Below are positions 1-7,400 of a stretch of DNA of 64,000 bases, piece by piece. Made by a program: the position numbers and the translations under genes. A model generated the notes under the pieces. It did not search any database and was not told the DNA's origin. It was given only the letters and a program-made list of their open reading frames with translations. The stretch covers positions 496,001-560,000 of the forward strand of contig NZ_JBHUOQ010000004.1 in the NCBI RefSeq assembly GCF_042686195.1, written 5' to 3'. Source of the DNA: Corticicoccus populi. GTDB taxonomy: Bacteria > Bacillota > Bacilli > Staphylococcales > Salinicoccaceae. The number at the start of each line of letters is the position of its first letter. Within the stretch, counting starts at the first letter, position 1.

Positions 1-2
1 AT

Positions 3-677
3 TTATTTGTTCCCTAAATCGACAACATTGTCTTTTATTTTATAATCAGGGTTTTCCGGGACTGTTCGAACATCTTTGGAATTTGCTTCATCCGATGATT
101 CTCCGTCTGGTGCAGAAGATTCGCTGTCATGATTATCTGCAGGCTCAATGTCATGTGTACTTACGACATAGCTTCGCATGTCGACAGTCACACCGTCTTC
201 ACTGTTTGAATCTGTAACGGCTTCCTTGTTTTCAGCTTTCGCGACTTCCGGAGTAATTGTTTTTGTATCTTCTGGTTGAGATTTAATATGAACAGGTTCT
301 ATTTTGTCCTGCTTTTCAGAAATTGATGATTCCTGTTCTTCCGGTGCATTAAGTGAATCCGTATTAAAACTGCTGACGAAAACAAGGAACTGCCCGTTTT
401 CTACAACAGCCTGGTAATGTTCCCGTTCGTCCGGAGATAAATCCAGCTCGCCGAATACTCGGTTTTCAGCCGTACTGTCGCCGAGACGGGATACGAGTCT
501 GTCCCATAGATTACCGCTTGATTTTTTGAAATGAACACCGGAATACCTGAATGTACTGTATTTGAATCCCTCTTTATAAATAACTGTAATATCTTCATCT
601 TCCACATCTTCGATACGCAGTTTATCAATCAATCGCAATACTTCAATTTCATCATTTAAAATTTCAAATTTTGACAT
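3..677 (-). CDS. YflT-like general stress domain protein with acidic tail
   Basis: 224-residue soluble protein. Residues 1-105 resemble the YflT / general stress protein 17M fold: a short N-terminal strand, a helix with a LIDKL core, the DITVIY strand, an FKKSSGNLWDRL stretch, and a final QFLVFVSS strand. Residues 110-224 are low-complexity and rich in Glu, Asp, Ser and Asn, probably disordered. The stop lies at the window edge, so the gene is complete. A second, shorter YflT-like protein is encoded on the same strand at 2573-2989. In Bacillus, yflT belongs to the SigB general stress regulon; its molecular activity is unknown. The assignment rests on pattern resemblance and not on a catalytic motif. 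Confidence 0.6.
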   Translation of the reverse strand: MSKFEILNDEIEVLRLIDKLRIEDVEDEDITVIYKEGFKYSTFRYSGVHFKKSSGNLWDRLVSRLGDSTAENRVFGELDLSPDEREHYQAVVENGQFLVFVSSFNTDSLNAPEEQESSISEKQDKIEPVHIKSQPEDTKTITPEVAKAENKEAVTDSNSEDGVTVDMRSYVVSTHDIEPADNHDSESSAPDGESSDEANSKDVRTVPENPDYKIKDNVVDLGNK

Positions 678-752
678 TGCTTATTCGCCCCCAGTTGTAA
701 TAAAAATGACGCAGATTTAGTTATTTTATTCCCGATAATCGTATTATATAAA

Positions 753-777
753 CTTTTCCGAATATTGTCAGGAAAAG
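753..777. promoter_or_regulatory. Inverted repeat upstream of the HTH-TPR regulator gene
   Basis: CTTTTCC and GGAAAAG form 7-bp arms around an 11-base centre, 34 bases before the regulator start and just after a TATTAT/TATATA-rich stretch that could be its -10. This is a candidate autoregulatory operator. It differs in sequence from the palindrome at 1705-1718. Confidence 0.35.
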
Positions 778-810
778 GTGATAAAATTTAAATATTAAGG
801 AGGAGAAGCG

Positions 811-1665
811 TTGGAAAGTAAAGGAGACATCATTAGAGAAAGACGATTGTTCATGAAAATATCTCAGCAGAAACTGGCTGAGGGAATATGCTCACAGTCG
901 ATGATTTCAAGGCTTGAGAATAATCAGTTTAATATTGGTTACAGTGATTTAGAAAGTATTCTAAAACGTCTGAATATGCAGATGAGTGATTTATTGTACG
1001 GCGAGGTTGAAAATGAATCGGCAGCTGTTCAAAAGCAGCTGGATGATTTGAGAAGTAAAGGACAGTACGATGATATTGAGGAAATCCTGGATAGAGGTAA
1101 AGCAAAAGACTTTTGGGAATCATCAATAGAATTAAACGCTTATTTTTACTGGCATCATGGATTGATACGTTATGTCAAATATCAAGATTCTGAAGGGGCA
1201 CACGCTGCTCTGGATGAAGCTGTCAGCAGGAGCGTGGACAATTTTTTAATGAAAGGATCGCTGCCCGAGATTTATATTGCCAAAGGAAATTTTTATAATG
1301 ATCAAAATCACTTAGATTTGGAATGGTATAAGAAGGCAGAGGAGAGTTACAGGAATATTGGACGAACGATTTATAAGCTGGAAATGAAGATTCTATATAA
1401 TATGATTCGTACAAACTGCAGTCGAAATGAATATCAGCGTGTAATCAGGGACTGTGATAAAGCAATTAAAGTTCTGGATGATAATGATTCTGTATATCTA
1501 ATATGTGAAATTTTTTATTTTAAAATGCTGTCTCTTATGAAAGCGGGAAGGTATTCAGAATATATGGAAGTACGAGAGAAAATTGATTACATATATAAAG
1601 TTAAAAACAAAGAATGGATGCTTCAGAACTTAGATGATTATTCTGTGGAGAATAATTTAGTGTAA
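811..1665 (+). CDS. PlcR/Rgg-type (RRNPP) HTH-TPR transcriptional regulator
   Basis: 284 residues. Residues 5-62 are a Cro/C1 HTH with a QQKLAEGICSQSMISRLEN core, very like PlcR (QKQLSENICHQSEVSRIES). The rest is all-helical with TPR-like pairs (WYKKAEESYRNIGR, VIRDCDKAIKVL). Size and layout match RRNPP regulators, which bind a re-imported peptide with their TPR domain. The start is TTG at 811, with AAGGAGG at 797-803, 7 bases upstream; the next ATG (853) would delete the first HTH helix. Directly downstream on the same strand lie a 43-codon secreted-peptide gene (1754-1885) and a YfbU-domain gene, the classic order of regulator then pheromone. Family is confident; the cognate peptide is inferred. 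Confidence 0.85.
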   Translation: MESKGDIIRERRLFMKISQQKLAEGICSQSMISRLENNQFNIGYSDLESILKRLNMQMSDLLYGEVENESAAVQKQLDDLRSKGQYDDIEEILDRGKAKDFWESSIELNAYFYWHHGLIRYVKYQDSEGAHAALDEAVSRSVDNFLMKGSLPEIYIAKGNFYNDQNHLDLEWYKKAEESYRNIGRTIYKLEMKILYNMIRTNCSRNEYQRVIRDCDKAIKVLDDNDSVYLICEIFYFKMLSLMKAGRYSEYMEVREKIDYIYKVKNKEWMLQNLDDYSVENNLV

Positions 1666-1704
1666 TTGATAGCGTTCCCAAATAATTCATTTTAATATAA
1701 AAAG

Positions 1705-1718
1705 TGTTCAAATGAACA
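1705..1718. promoter_or_regulatory. Palindrome in the promoter region of the peptide gene
   Basis: TGTTCA-AA-TGAACA, a perfect 6-bp dyad with a 2-base centre, in the 88-base gap between regulator and peptide gene, 36 bases before the peptide ATG. A TAATAT -10-like hexamer (1693-1698) lies just upstream. Its place fits an operator for the upstream regulator. It is not the PlcR-box sequence. Confidence 0.45.
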
Positions 1719-1753
1719 TTGTTAATGAAGTGAATGATTAAGGGGGAAAGTTA

Positions 1754-1885
1754 ATGAAGGGGTTTTTGAAGAAAGTTTCAATTGTGGTTTTAATCCTGGG
1801 AATCGGTACAGGTGCTCATCTGACTGATGATGTGGAGGCAGCTAAAAAAGGCTGTAGTATTCCATGCATAGATTTTGTATATTAA
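1754..1885 (+). CDS. Small secreted pro-peptide, candidate quorum-sensing pheromone precursor
   Basis: 43 codons. ATG at 1754 is preceded by AGGGGGAAAG at 1741-1750. The product has a basic start (MKGFLKK), a hydrophobic core VSIVVLILGIGTGAHL, then TDDVEA-AKKG, which contains a plausible signal peptidase site after VEA, and ends in CSIPCIDFVY. Length, export signal and a short C-terminal segment ending in an aromatic residue recall PapR of the PlcR-PapR pair (48 residues, active end ADLPFEF). Two cysteines three residues apart (CSIPC) could form a small disulfide loop, unlike PapR. It lies 88 bases after the regulator gene and its stop is 4 bases before the YfbU gene ATG. Being a real peptide gene is well supported; its pheromone role is inference. 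Confidence 0.7.
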   Translation: MKGFLKKVSIVVLILGIGTGAHLTDDVEAAKKGCSIPCIDFVY

Positions 1886-1889
1886 ATCT

Positions 1890-2468
1890 ATGCTGAACAG
1901 CGGAGAAGGCTTGTTAAAAAGTTTTGAAGAGCGTTGGGTGATATACACGCTGTTACAAGATCAAAAAGAGAGAAATCCATGCAGCAGTAAAGAATATCAG
2001 ATGTTCATGGATATTATCACAAATGGTATTGAATCACGGTACCCATCTATATTTGAGTACATCGGTCTGAACGGAGGTTCCGTATCTAAAGATGTTTCAG
2101 ATGAAGTCGACGATATTCTTGAGATGTATCAAACCATTCAACGGTCTGTGAATTATTTTTCCGAGGTTGAAAAAGAGTCTTTTCTTAGCAGAAACAACAT
2201 CAATTTTTCCGGCTTCGGGAGTCATGTTTCCGAAAGGAAACATTTAATATATTATCATTTTTTAAAGCGGTATAATCAAAAGGGAATACCTGAAGAGACA
2301 GATAGAATCATAAGGTCTTTAGAGGATTACCGTGGAATGTATCAAATGTATTATACGATTCTGGAACAGAAACAGTATCAGCAAGGGAACAATGCGAACT
2401 CGTTATTGAGCTTACATGATATTGAATGTATTTTCTCAACGGCGGATGAAAAAAAATTAAAGGTATAA
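1890..2468 (+). CDS. YfbU-domain protein
   Basis: 192 residues from ATG 1890; an in-frame TTG at 1875 overlaps the peptide gene. It resembles the YfbU family (UPF0304): an N-terminal helix like ERWVIYTLL, a central VDDILEMYQTI motif, the FSGFGSHVSERKHLIYYHFL stretch matching YfbU's F-GFD-x-E-x-H-x2-Y-V-x-FL, and a C-terminal LSLHDIECIF helix. No good Shine-Dalgarno precedes either start, and the gap to the peptide stop is 4 bases, so translation is probably coupled to the peptide gene. YfbU's biochemical role is not established. Its position makes it the likely output or partner of the putative signalling pair. Family moderately sure, function unknown. Confidence 0.65.
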   Translation: MLNSGEGLLKSFEERWVIYTLLQDQKERNPCSSKEYQMFMDIITNGIESRYPSIFEYIGLNGGSVSKDVSDEVDDILEMYQTIQRSVNYFSEVEKESFLSRNNINFSGFGSHVSERKHLIYYHFLKRYNQKGIPEETDRIIRSLEDYRGMYQMYYTILEQKQYQQGNNANSLLSLHDIECIFSTADEKKLKV

Positions 2469-2541
2469 CGACACGGATTTTATCAGCCTTTTTATAGAAC
2501 GACTGTGGACATCGTTATCATAAATCAGCTGTAAAATTCAG

Positions 2542-2570
2542 AAACGGCAGCCCATCGCGGGTTGCCGTTT
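2542..2570. terminator. Bidirectional intrinsic terminator
   Basis: AAACGGCA-g-CCC / GGG-t-TGCCGTTT stem with a 5-base loop, followed by TTCTTATTT on the plus strand and preceded by an A-rich stretch for the minus strand. It separates the convergent YfbU gene and the YflT-like gene at 2573. Confidence 0.8.
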
Positions 2571-2572
2571 TC

Positions 2573-2989
2573 TTATTTATAGTCATATTCTGAATCGGTT
2601 GTGTCCACTTCAAGGTTGGATTCGGAACTGACATCTTTACCGGCCTGATCATCGGCGCGTCTTTTTTTGTAGTGATCTGAGTAACAGAGCAGGTACTCTC
2701 CTTTAGACAGACGCTTTAAATATTCCTCCACGGTTTCTTCGTCAGTGCCTGTCTTATACAGATAGCGGGCAGACGGTTCTTTATTTGAAAAAATACCTTT
2801 GAAGCCGCCGTCAGAAGCCTCTTCGTGATGTGGGTGAAAATGAATATTGGTGTACTCGAGCCAGCTCATATCGTCTCCCTTATCAAGAGATGCTAAATGT
2901 AAGTCTTCCTCATAATAATCTTCATCTTTTAATTCTTCAATTCTTTCAAGCAATTCTTCTTGGGTGCTGTAAAATTCAGTGTAAAACAT
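2573..2989 (-). CDS. YflT-like general stress domain protein, short paralogue
   Basis: 138 residues. It starts with an aromatic strand (FYTEFYSTQEELLERIEEL) followed by an acidic helix and the ITVIY-equivalent DLHLASLD strand, then IHFHPHHEEASDGGFKGIF and KGEYLLCYSDH, the same order as the 224-residue protein at 3-677. The C-terminal 30 residues are charged and low-complexity. ATG at 2989 is preceded by a clear AGGAGG (minus strand, about 3000). Soluble, no known active-site residues. The two YflT-like genes bracket the regulator-peptide-YfbU genes, which sit between them on the other strand. Function unknown beyond a likely stress link. Confidence 0.55.
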   Translation of the reverse strand: MFYTEFYSTQEELLERIEELKDEDYYEEDLHLASLDKGDDMSWLEYTNIHFHPHHEEASDGGFKGIFSNKEPSARYLYKTGTDEETVEEYLKRLSKGEYLLCYSDHYKKRRADDQAGKDVSSESNLEVDTTDSEYDYK

Positions 2990-3127
2990 CTGGAAGTCCT
3001 CCTCTTAATCGCGAAATTAAACATATTTTCATAATCTTACTCTCTGTATACCCTTTCAGTTGGTTTATTACACGTGAAAGCATATAAACATCGGCAGAAA
3101 TGTAGTAAAATGAGTTTGTTGTGTATA

Positions 3128-3155
3128 TTGAACGTTTTTGGTATCATAATATAAT
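3128..3155 (+). promoter_or_regulatory. SigA-type promoter of guaB-guaA
   Basis: TTGAAC at 3128-3133, a 16-base spacer, TATAAT at 3150-3155. Predicted start near 3162, giving a leader of about 140 bases before the guaB ATG at 3305. Confidence 0.75.
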
Positions 3156-3208
3156 TAATTACGTATCTTTTTCAGTCAAAATGGTTGTTTTGTACGTGTT
3201 TTAGTTTG

Positions 3209-3257
3209 GCATTAAATGTGTATCTTGGAAGTGGTGTTCATTTAATGCGCGTTTTTT
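3209..3257 (+). terminator. Terminator-like hairpin in the guaB leader (attenuator candidate)
   Basis: GCATTAAATG (3209-3218) and CATTTAATGC (3239-3248) are a perfect 10-bp stem with a 20-base loop, followed by GCG and six T. It lies between the guaB promoter and start codon, so it should end transcription before guaB unless antagonised. Upstream leader repeats (ACGTA near 3161, TACGT near 3193) could form a competing fold. The conserved purine-riboswitch core was looked for and not found. Confidence 0.55.
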
Positions 3258-3304
3258 GAAAGAGTTTTTTGGAAGTGACTAACAATTTTCAGGAGGCAAA
3301 AATA

Positions 3305-4774
3305 ATGTGGGAAAGAAAGTTTGAAAAAGAGGGTTTAACGTTTGATGATGTGCTGTTGGTACCGGCACATTCAGAAGTACTGCCGAAAGATGTCGATTTA
3401 TCAGTACAGCTGTCTGAGAATCTGAAGTTGAATATTCCTCTGTTAAGTGCAGGGATGGATACTGTCACAGAATCGGCAATGGCGATTGCGATGGCGCGTC
3501 AGGGCGGTCTCGGCGTGATTCATAAGAATATGTCGATTGAAAAGCAGCGTGATGAAGTCATTAAAGTTAAGCGTTCGGAAAATGGAGTCATTACGAATCC
3601 TTTCTTCCTGACAAAAGAGGAAGAAGTGTATGCTGCAGAGCATTTAATGGCGAAATACCGTATTTCAGGTGTGCCTATTGTGAATAATCCTGAAGAGAAA
3701 AAATTAATAGGTATTATCACAAATCGTGATCTTCGTTTCATCGAAGATTATGCAACAACGATTGATGATGTGATGACGAAAGAGAATCTTGTTACAGCAG
3801 ATACAGATACAACACTGGATGAAGCAAGTAAGATTCTTCAAAAGTATAGAATTGAGAAACTGCCGCTTGTGGATGAGAACAATATCCTGAAAGGCTTAAT
3901 CACAATTAAAGACATTGAAAAAGTGATTGAATTTCCAAATGCAGCTAAGGATTCACAGGGCAGACTTCTTGTTGCAGGCGCGATTGGTATCGCGAAGGAG
4001 ACTAAAAAACGTGCAGATGAATTGATTAAAGCTGGCGTAGATGCTCTTGTGATTGATACAGCACACGGGCACTCACAGGGTGTTCTCGATGCGATTAAAG
4101 ATATTAGAGACCTCTATCCGGATATTACATTAATCGCCGGGAACGTTGCCACTGCTGAAGGCACACGTGCATTGATTGAAGCGGGTGTTGATGTAGTGAA
4201 AGTTGGTATCGGACCGGGGTCAATCTGTACGACACGCGTCGTGACAGGTGTCGGTGTACCACAGATTACTGCAGTATATGATGCAGCAACTGAGGCACGT
4301 AAGCACGGGAAAGCAATCATTGCCGACGGCGGAATCAAACTGTCCGGTGATATTGTGAAAGCACTCGCTGCAGGCGGGAACGCAGTCATGCTCGGAAGCC
4401 TGCTTGCGGGAACAACAGAATCACCAGGGGAAACTGAAATCTTCCAGGGCCGCCGTTATAAAACATACCGTGGTATGGGTTCAATGGGCGCAATGGACCA
4501 GGGCTCTAAAGACCGATACTTCCAGGAAGATAAAGAAGCGAAAAAATTCGTGCCGGAAGGCGTTGAAGGGCGTACCGAGTACAAAGGACCGCTTGCCGAT
4601 ACAGTGTATCAGCTGATGGGCGGACTGAAATCCGGAATGGGCTACACAGGATCTAAAGATCTTGAAGTGCTCCGCAATGAATCAAAATTCGTTAAAATTA
4701 CCAGCGCAAGTCTGATTGAAAGTCACCCGCATAACGTTCAGATTACTAAAGAATCACCAAACTATACTAGATAG
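3305..4774 (+). CDS. guaB: Inosine-5'-monophosphate dehydrogenase
   Basis: 489 residues, the usual IMPDH length. Oxidises IMP to XMP with NAD+, the first committed step of GMP synthesis. Visible: N-terminal GLTFDDVLLVPAHSEVLP; two CBS domains around residues 95-205 (VMTKENLVTADTDTTLDEA); the catalytic loop GPGSICTTR with the active Cys near residue 307; IADGGIK; and the flap with YRGMGSMGAM. ATG at 3305 follows AGGAGGC at 3291-3297; an upstream in-frame TTG at 3269 lacks a site and extends past the family start. guaA follows after 19 bases, so the two form one operon making GMP from IMP. The leader holds a possible attenuator. Confidence 0.97.
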   Translation: MWERKFEKEGLTFDDVLLVPAHSEVLPKDVDLSVQLSENLKLNIPLLSAGMDTVTESAMAIAMARQGGLGVIHKNMSIEKQRDEVIKVKRSENGVITNPFFLTKEEEVYAAEHLMAKYRISGVPIVNNPEEKKLIGIITNRDLRFIEDYATTIDDVMTKENLVTADTDTTLDEASKILQKYRIEKLPLVDENNILKGLITIKDIEKVIEFPNAAKDSQGRLLVAGAIGIAKETKKRADELIKAGVDALVIDTAHGHSQGVLDAIKDIRDLYPDITLIAGNVATAEGTRALIEAGVDVVKVGIGPGSICTTRVVTGVGVPQITAVYDAATEARKHGKAIIADGGIKLSGDIVKALAAGGNAVMLGSLLAGTTESPGETEIFQGRRYKTYRGMGSMGAMDQGSKDRYFQEDKEAKKFVPEGVEGRTEYKGPLADTVYQLMGGLKSGMGYTGSKDLEVLRNESKFVKITSASLIESHPHNVQITKESPNYTR

Positions 4775-4793
4775 GAATAGGAGAATTTTATTC

Positions 4794-6338
4794 ATGGAAA
4801 TGGCAAAAGAACAAGAGCTCATTTTAGTCATTGACTATGGCAGTCAGTACAATCAGTTAATCACACGCCGTGTGCGTGACCTTGGTGTCTACAGTGAACT
4901 TCACAACCCAAGTATTTCAATTGAGGAAATAAAAGAATTAAACCCGAAAGGAATCATCCTGTCCGGCGGACCGAAATCCGTTTACGCGGATGATGCTTAC
5001 AAAGTCAGCGAAGAAATTTTTGACCTCGGAATACCGGTTCTCGGAATCTGCTACGGTATGCAGCTGATTACACATACACTCGGCGGGGAAGTGATTCCTT
5101 CCAGCGAAAGAGAATTCGGGCCGACAGATATTCAGGTGGATACATCTGAAGAAATTTTCGAAGGATTGAATGAATTTGAAACTGTACTGATGAGCCACAG
5201 TGATAAAGTGACTGAAATCCCTGAAGGATTTAAGCAGATTGCACATACACCATTATGTAAATTTGCAGGGATGAAACATGAATCAAAACCATTCTACGGT
5301 GTTCAGTTCCACCCGGAATCCAAACACTCAGTAAACGGCGACCAGTTCCTGAAGAACTTTATCCGCAGTGTGTGTGGATGTACAGGCGAGTGGACGATGG
5401 ATAACTTTATTGAGATTGAAGTTGAAAAAATCCGTGAACAGGTCGGCGATAAAAAAGTATTGTGTGCGATGAGCGGCGGTGTCGATTCATCTGTCACAGC
5501 AGTATTGATGCACCGTGCCATTGGTGATCAGCTGACATGTATCTTCGTTGACCATGGTCTTCTTCGTAAAGGTGAAGGCGACATGGTAATGGAGCAGTTT
5601 GGTGAAGGCTTTAACATGAATATTATCAGAGTGGATGCAAAAGACCGTTTCCTATCTAAGTTATCAGGCGTTTCCGACCCTGAGAAAAAACGTAAAATCA
5701 TCGGTAATGAATTTATCTATGTATTTGATGACGAAGCGTCAAAACTGACAGACGTGAAATTCCTTGCGCAGGGAACATTATATACAGATATTATTGAATC
5801 CGGTACAGAAACAGCAACAACCATTAAATCCCACCATAACGTGGGCGGACTGCCTGAAGACATGCAGTTCCAGTTAATTGAGCCGTTAAATACTTTATTT
5901 AAAGATGAAGTCCGTGAACTCGGAATTGAACTCGGAATTCCAGAACATTTAGTGTGGAGACAGCCATTCCCAGGGCCGGGGCTCGGCATCCGTATTTTAG
6001 GTGAAATTACAGAAGAGAAATTAGAAATCGTACGTGAAAGTGACTTTATCCTGAGAGATGAAGTGAGAAAAGCAGGACTCGAAAGAGAAATCTGGCAGTA
6101 CTTCACAGTACTCCCTGACATCCGTTCCGTCGGTGTAATGGGAGACTACAGAACATATGACTACACAATCGGTATCCGTGCAGTCACAAGCATCGACGGC
6201 ATGACCAGCGAATTCGCAAGAATCGACTGGGACGTACTCGAGAAAATTTCTAAACGTATCGTCAATGAGTGCCAGCATATCAACCGCGTAGTCTATGATG
6301 TAACGAGCAAGCCCCCGGCGACGATTGAGTGGGAATAA
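4794..6338 (+). CDS. guaA: GMP synthase (glutamine-hydrolysing)
   Basis: 514 residues; converts XMP to GMP using ATP and glutamine. The N-terminal class I amidotransferase has GICYGMQ (nucleophile Cys) and GVQFHPE; the ATP pyrophosphatase domain has the SGGVDSS P-loop near residue 230 and FVDHGLLRKGE; the dimerisation domain ends in SKPPATIEWE. ATG at 4794 follows AGGAG (4779-4783); ATG 4800 is an alternative. Its last codons (ATT GAG TGG GAA TAA, 6324-6338) are repeated at 24526-24540: an island has entered the 3' end of the gene and kept the reading frame intact. Confidence 0.97.
   Translation: MEMAKEQELILVIDYGSQYNQLITRRVRDLGVYSELHNPSISIEEIKELNPKGIILSGGPKSVYADDAYKVSEEIFDLGIPVLGICYGMQLITHTLGGEVIPSSEREFGPTDIQVDTSEEIFEGLNEFETVLMSHSDKVTEIPEGFKQIAHTPLCKFAGMKHESKPFYGVQFHPESKHSVNGDQFLKNFIRSVCGCTGEWTMDNFIEIEVEKIREQVGDKKVLCAMSGGVDSSVTAVLMHRAIGDQLTCIFVDHGLLRKGEGDMVMEQFGEGFNMNIIRVDAKDRFLSKLSGVSDPEKKRKIIGNEFIYVFDDEASKLTDVKFLAQGTLYTDIIESGTETATTIKSHHNVGGLPEDMQFQLIEPLNTLFKDEVRELGIELGIPEHLVWRQPFPGPGLGIRILGEITEEKLEIVRESDFILRDEVRKAGLEREIWQYFTVLPDIRSVGVMGDYRTYDYTIGIRAVTSIDGMTSEFARIDWDVLEKISKRIVNECQHINRVVYDVTSKPPATIEWE
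6324..6338 (+). repeat. attL core, 15-bp direct repeat
   Basis: ATTGAGTGGGAATAA, identical to 24526-24540. It encodes the last four residues and stop of guaA. Confidence 0.8.
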
Positions 6339-6353
6339 CTATATAAAAGAGTA

Positions 6354-6387
6354 AAACCCTTTAACCATGGTGGTTAGAGGGTTATTT
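6354..6387 (+). terminator. Terminator downstream of guaA
   Basis: AACCCT-t-TAACC / GGTTA-g-AGGGTT stem with a short ATGGT loop and a weak T-rich tail (ATTTTAA). Because it lies inside attL, this terminator was brought by the island and replaces the original downstream sequence. Confidence 0.65.
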
Positions 6388-6410
6388 TAATGATGTTAAA
6401 TCTATAAAAA

Positions 6411-6427
6411 GGGCAATTTGAGGGCAA
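6411..6427 (+). repeat. Left arm-type motif pair (GGGCAA-N5-GGGCAA)
   Basis: GGGCAA at 6411-6416 and 6422-6427, 11-base period, 72 bases inside attL. The same arrangement with the same spacing is at 24397-24413, inside attR. Paired short direct repeats flanking the core are typical arm-binding sites of tyrosine integrases. Confidence 0.6.
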
Positions 6428-6443
6428 ATTTAAGTAGGTTTTC

Positions 6444-6472
6444 TTGATAATGTACAGTTAATATTGTATTAT
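6444..6472 (+). promoter_or_regulatory. SigA-type promoter of the sRNA candidate
   Basis: TTGATA (6444-6449), exactly 17 bases, TATTAT (6467-6472). Predicted start near 6479, at the first base of the structured RNA described next. Confidence 0.65.
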
Positions 6473-6478
6473 TAATTA

Positions 6479-6569
6479 TAAGATAACTTGTGATGGATAA
6501 AGTTGGGTTCCCATATGGGAGTAGGGCAAATGCCTGAGAATTCCTTTGCTCCTGGGGTTATCTTTTTTT
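6479..6569 (+). ncRNA. Candidate ~90-nt structured small RNA near attL
   Basis: A closing stem AAGATAAC (6480-6487) / GTTATCTT (6557-6564) encloses about 70 bases with inner hairpins (TCCCATATGGGA; GGCAAATGCC; a possible GGAG...CTCC pairing) and runs into seven T (6563-6569). A well-spaced promoter points at its first base. No open reading frame with a ribosome site lies inside. I do not recognise the family. Its 3' end overlaps, on the other strand, the last codons of the DUF3644 remnant, so it could also act as antisense to that gene. Confidence 0.55.
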
Positions 6570-7399
6570 ATTTGCTTTTTTAATATCTGAAATAATTCTC
6601 TCAGGTTTTTTCTTTATTTCTCCTACTATAAAATTTACTGCTTCCAATGAATAACTATATTGAGTACTATTTCCTATTACATGTTCATAGGAGTATTTTG
6701 GCTCTTTTTTCATATTATAAAATTTGATGAATTCGTTTAAATCATGAGTGTTGAATTTATCTCGTGATTTTCCTGAGGAATTAGAATGTGAAAATGGGAT
6801 ATTTTGATCTTTAAGTTGTTTATTAATTTCCTCCATCAAATGTTTAAATGAAAATTTATGAGTATTACTAGGGTCACGTAATTCTTTAATAATATTTCCC
6901 TTAGCATTTGCATCACGTGTAACAGAGATATTAAAATCAGCATCTTTTTTCTTTTTTGTAATATATAAATTTTGTTGGATGGTTATTGCAAATTTATGAT
7001 TTGTTTTTTCCGTCGTTATTTCGATATCGTTTCTGTCGATTATTAGTTTCTCCGCTAATTGAGGAGTGTACTTTGCTCGTATTTGTTCATCTGTTAAATC
7101 ATCTAAATTTACTGATAAAGTCAGGAAGTTTTGTGGTATTGATTCTGTAATATCTACACCATGGAACTCTTGGATTTTATTCGTGAAATTGATTACACAA
7201 GCTTGGAAGAGAGGGGCATATACTCTTTCATAATCTTCAGTAATAAAATGAGTACTAGTATTCCTCAAAGATACAATTTTTTCTAAGTTGATTCTAAGCG
7301 GATCTTTATTATTTGTGAATATAAGTGCAATACACTTCTCTAATGGGATAGTACGATCAGAAGAATCTTTAAAATAAATAGAGTCACGACCATTTCCTT
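6558..7399 (-). pseudogene. DUF3644-family protein, 5'-truncated remnant
   Basis: The frame reads without interruption from about 7399 to the stop at 6558. It contains IYFKDSSDRTIPLEKCIALI, then NLEKIVSLRNTSTHFI and VYAPLFQACVINF, and ends in IKKANKKR. I recognise this as the middle and C-terminus of DUF3644 proteins; their N-terminal helical part is missing. The coding sequence starts abruptly at about 7400, where the tail of a serine-resolvase gene abuts in another frame. An internal ATG at 7268 would give a 236-residue product but without family N-terminus, so I call it a remnant. DUF3644 function is unknown; such genes are often found in mobile elements. Confidence 0.6.
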
Positions 7400-7400
7400 T

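Noticed and set aside
3100..3304. Purine riboswitch before guaB
   Set aside because: The conserved loop sequences and P1 core of the guanine aptamer are not present; only a terminator-like hairpin is supported.
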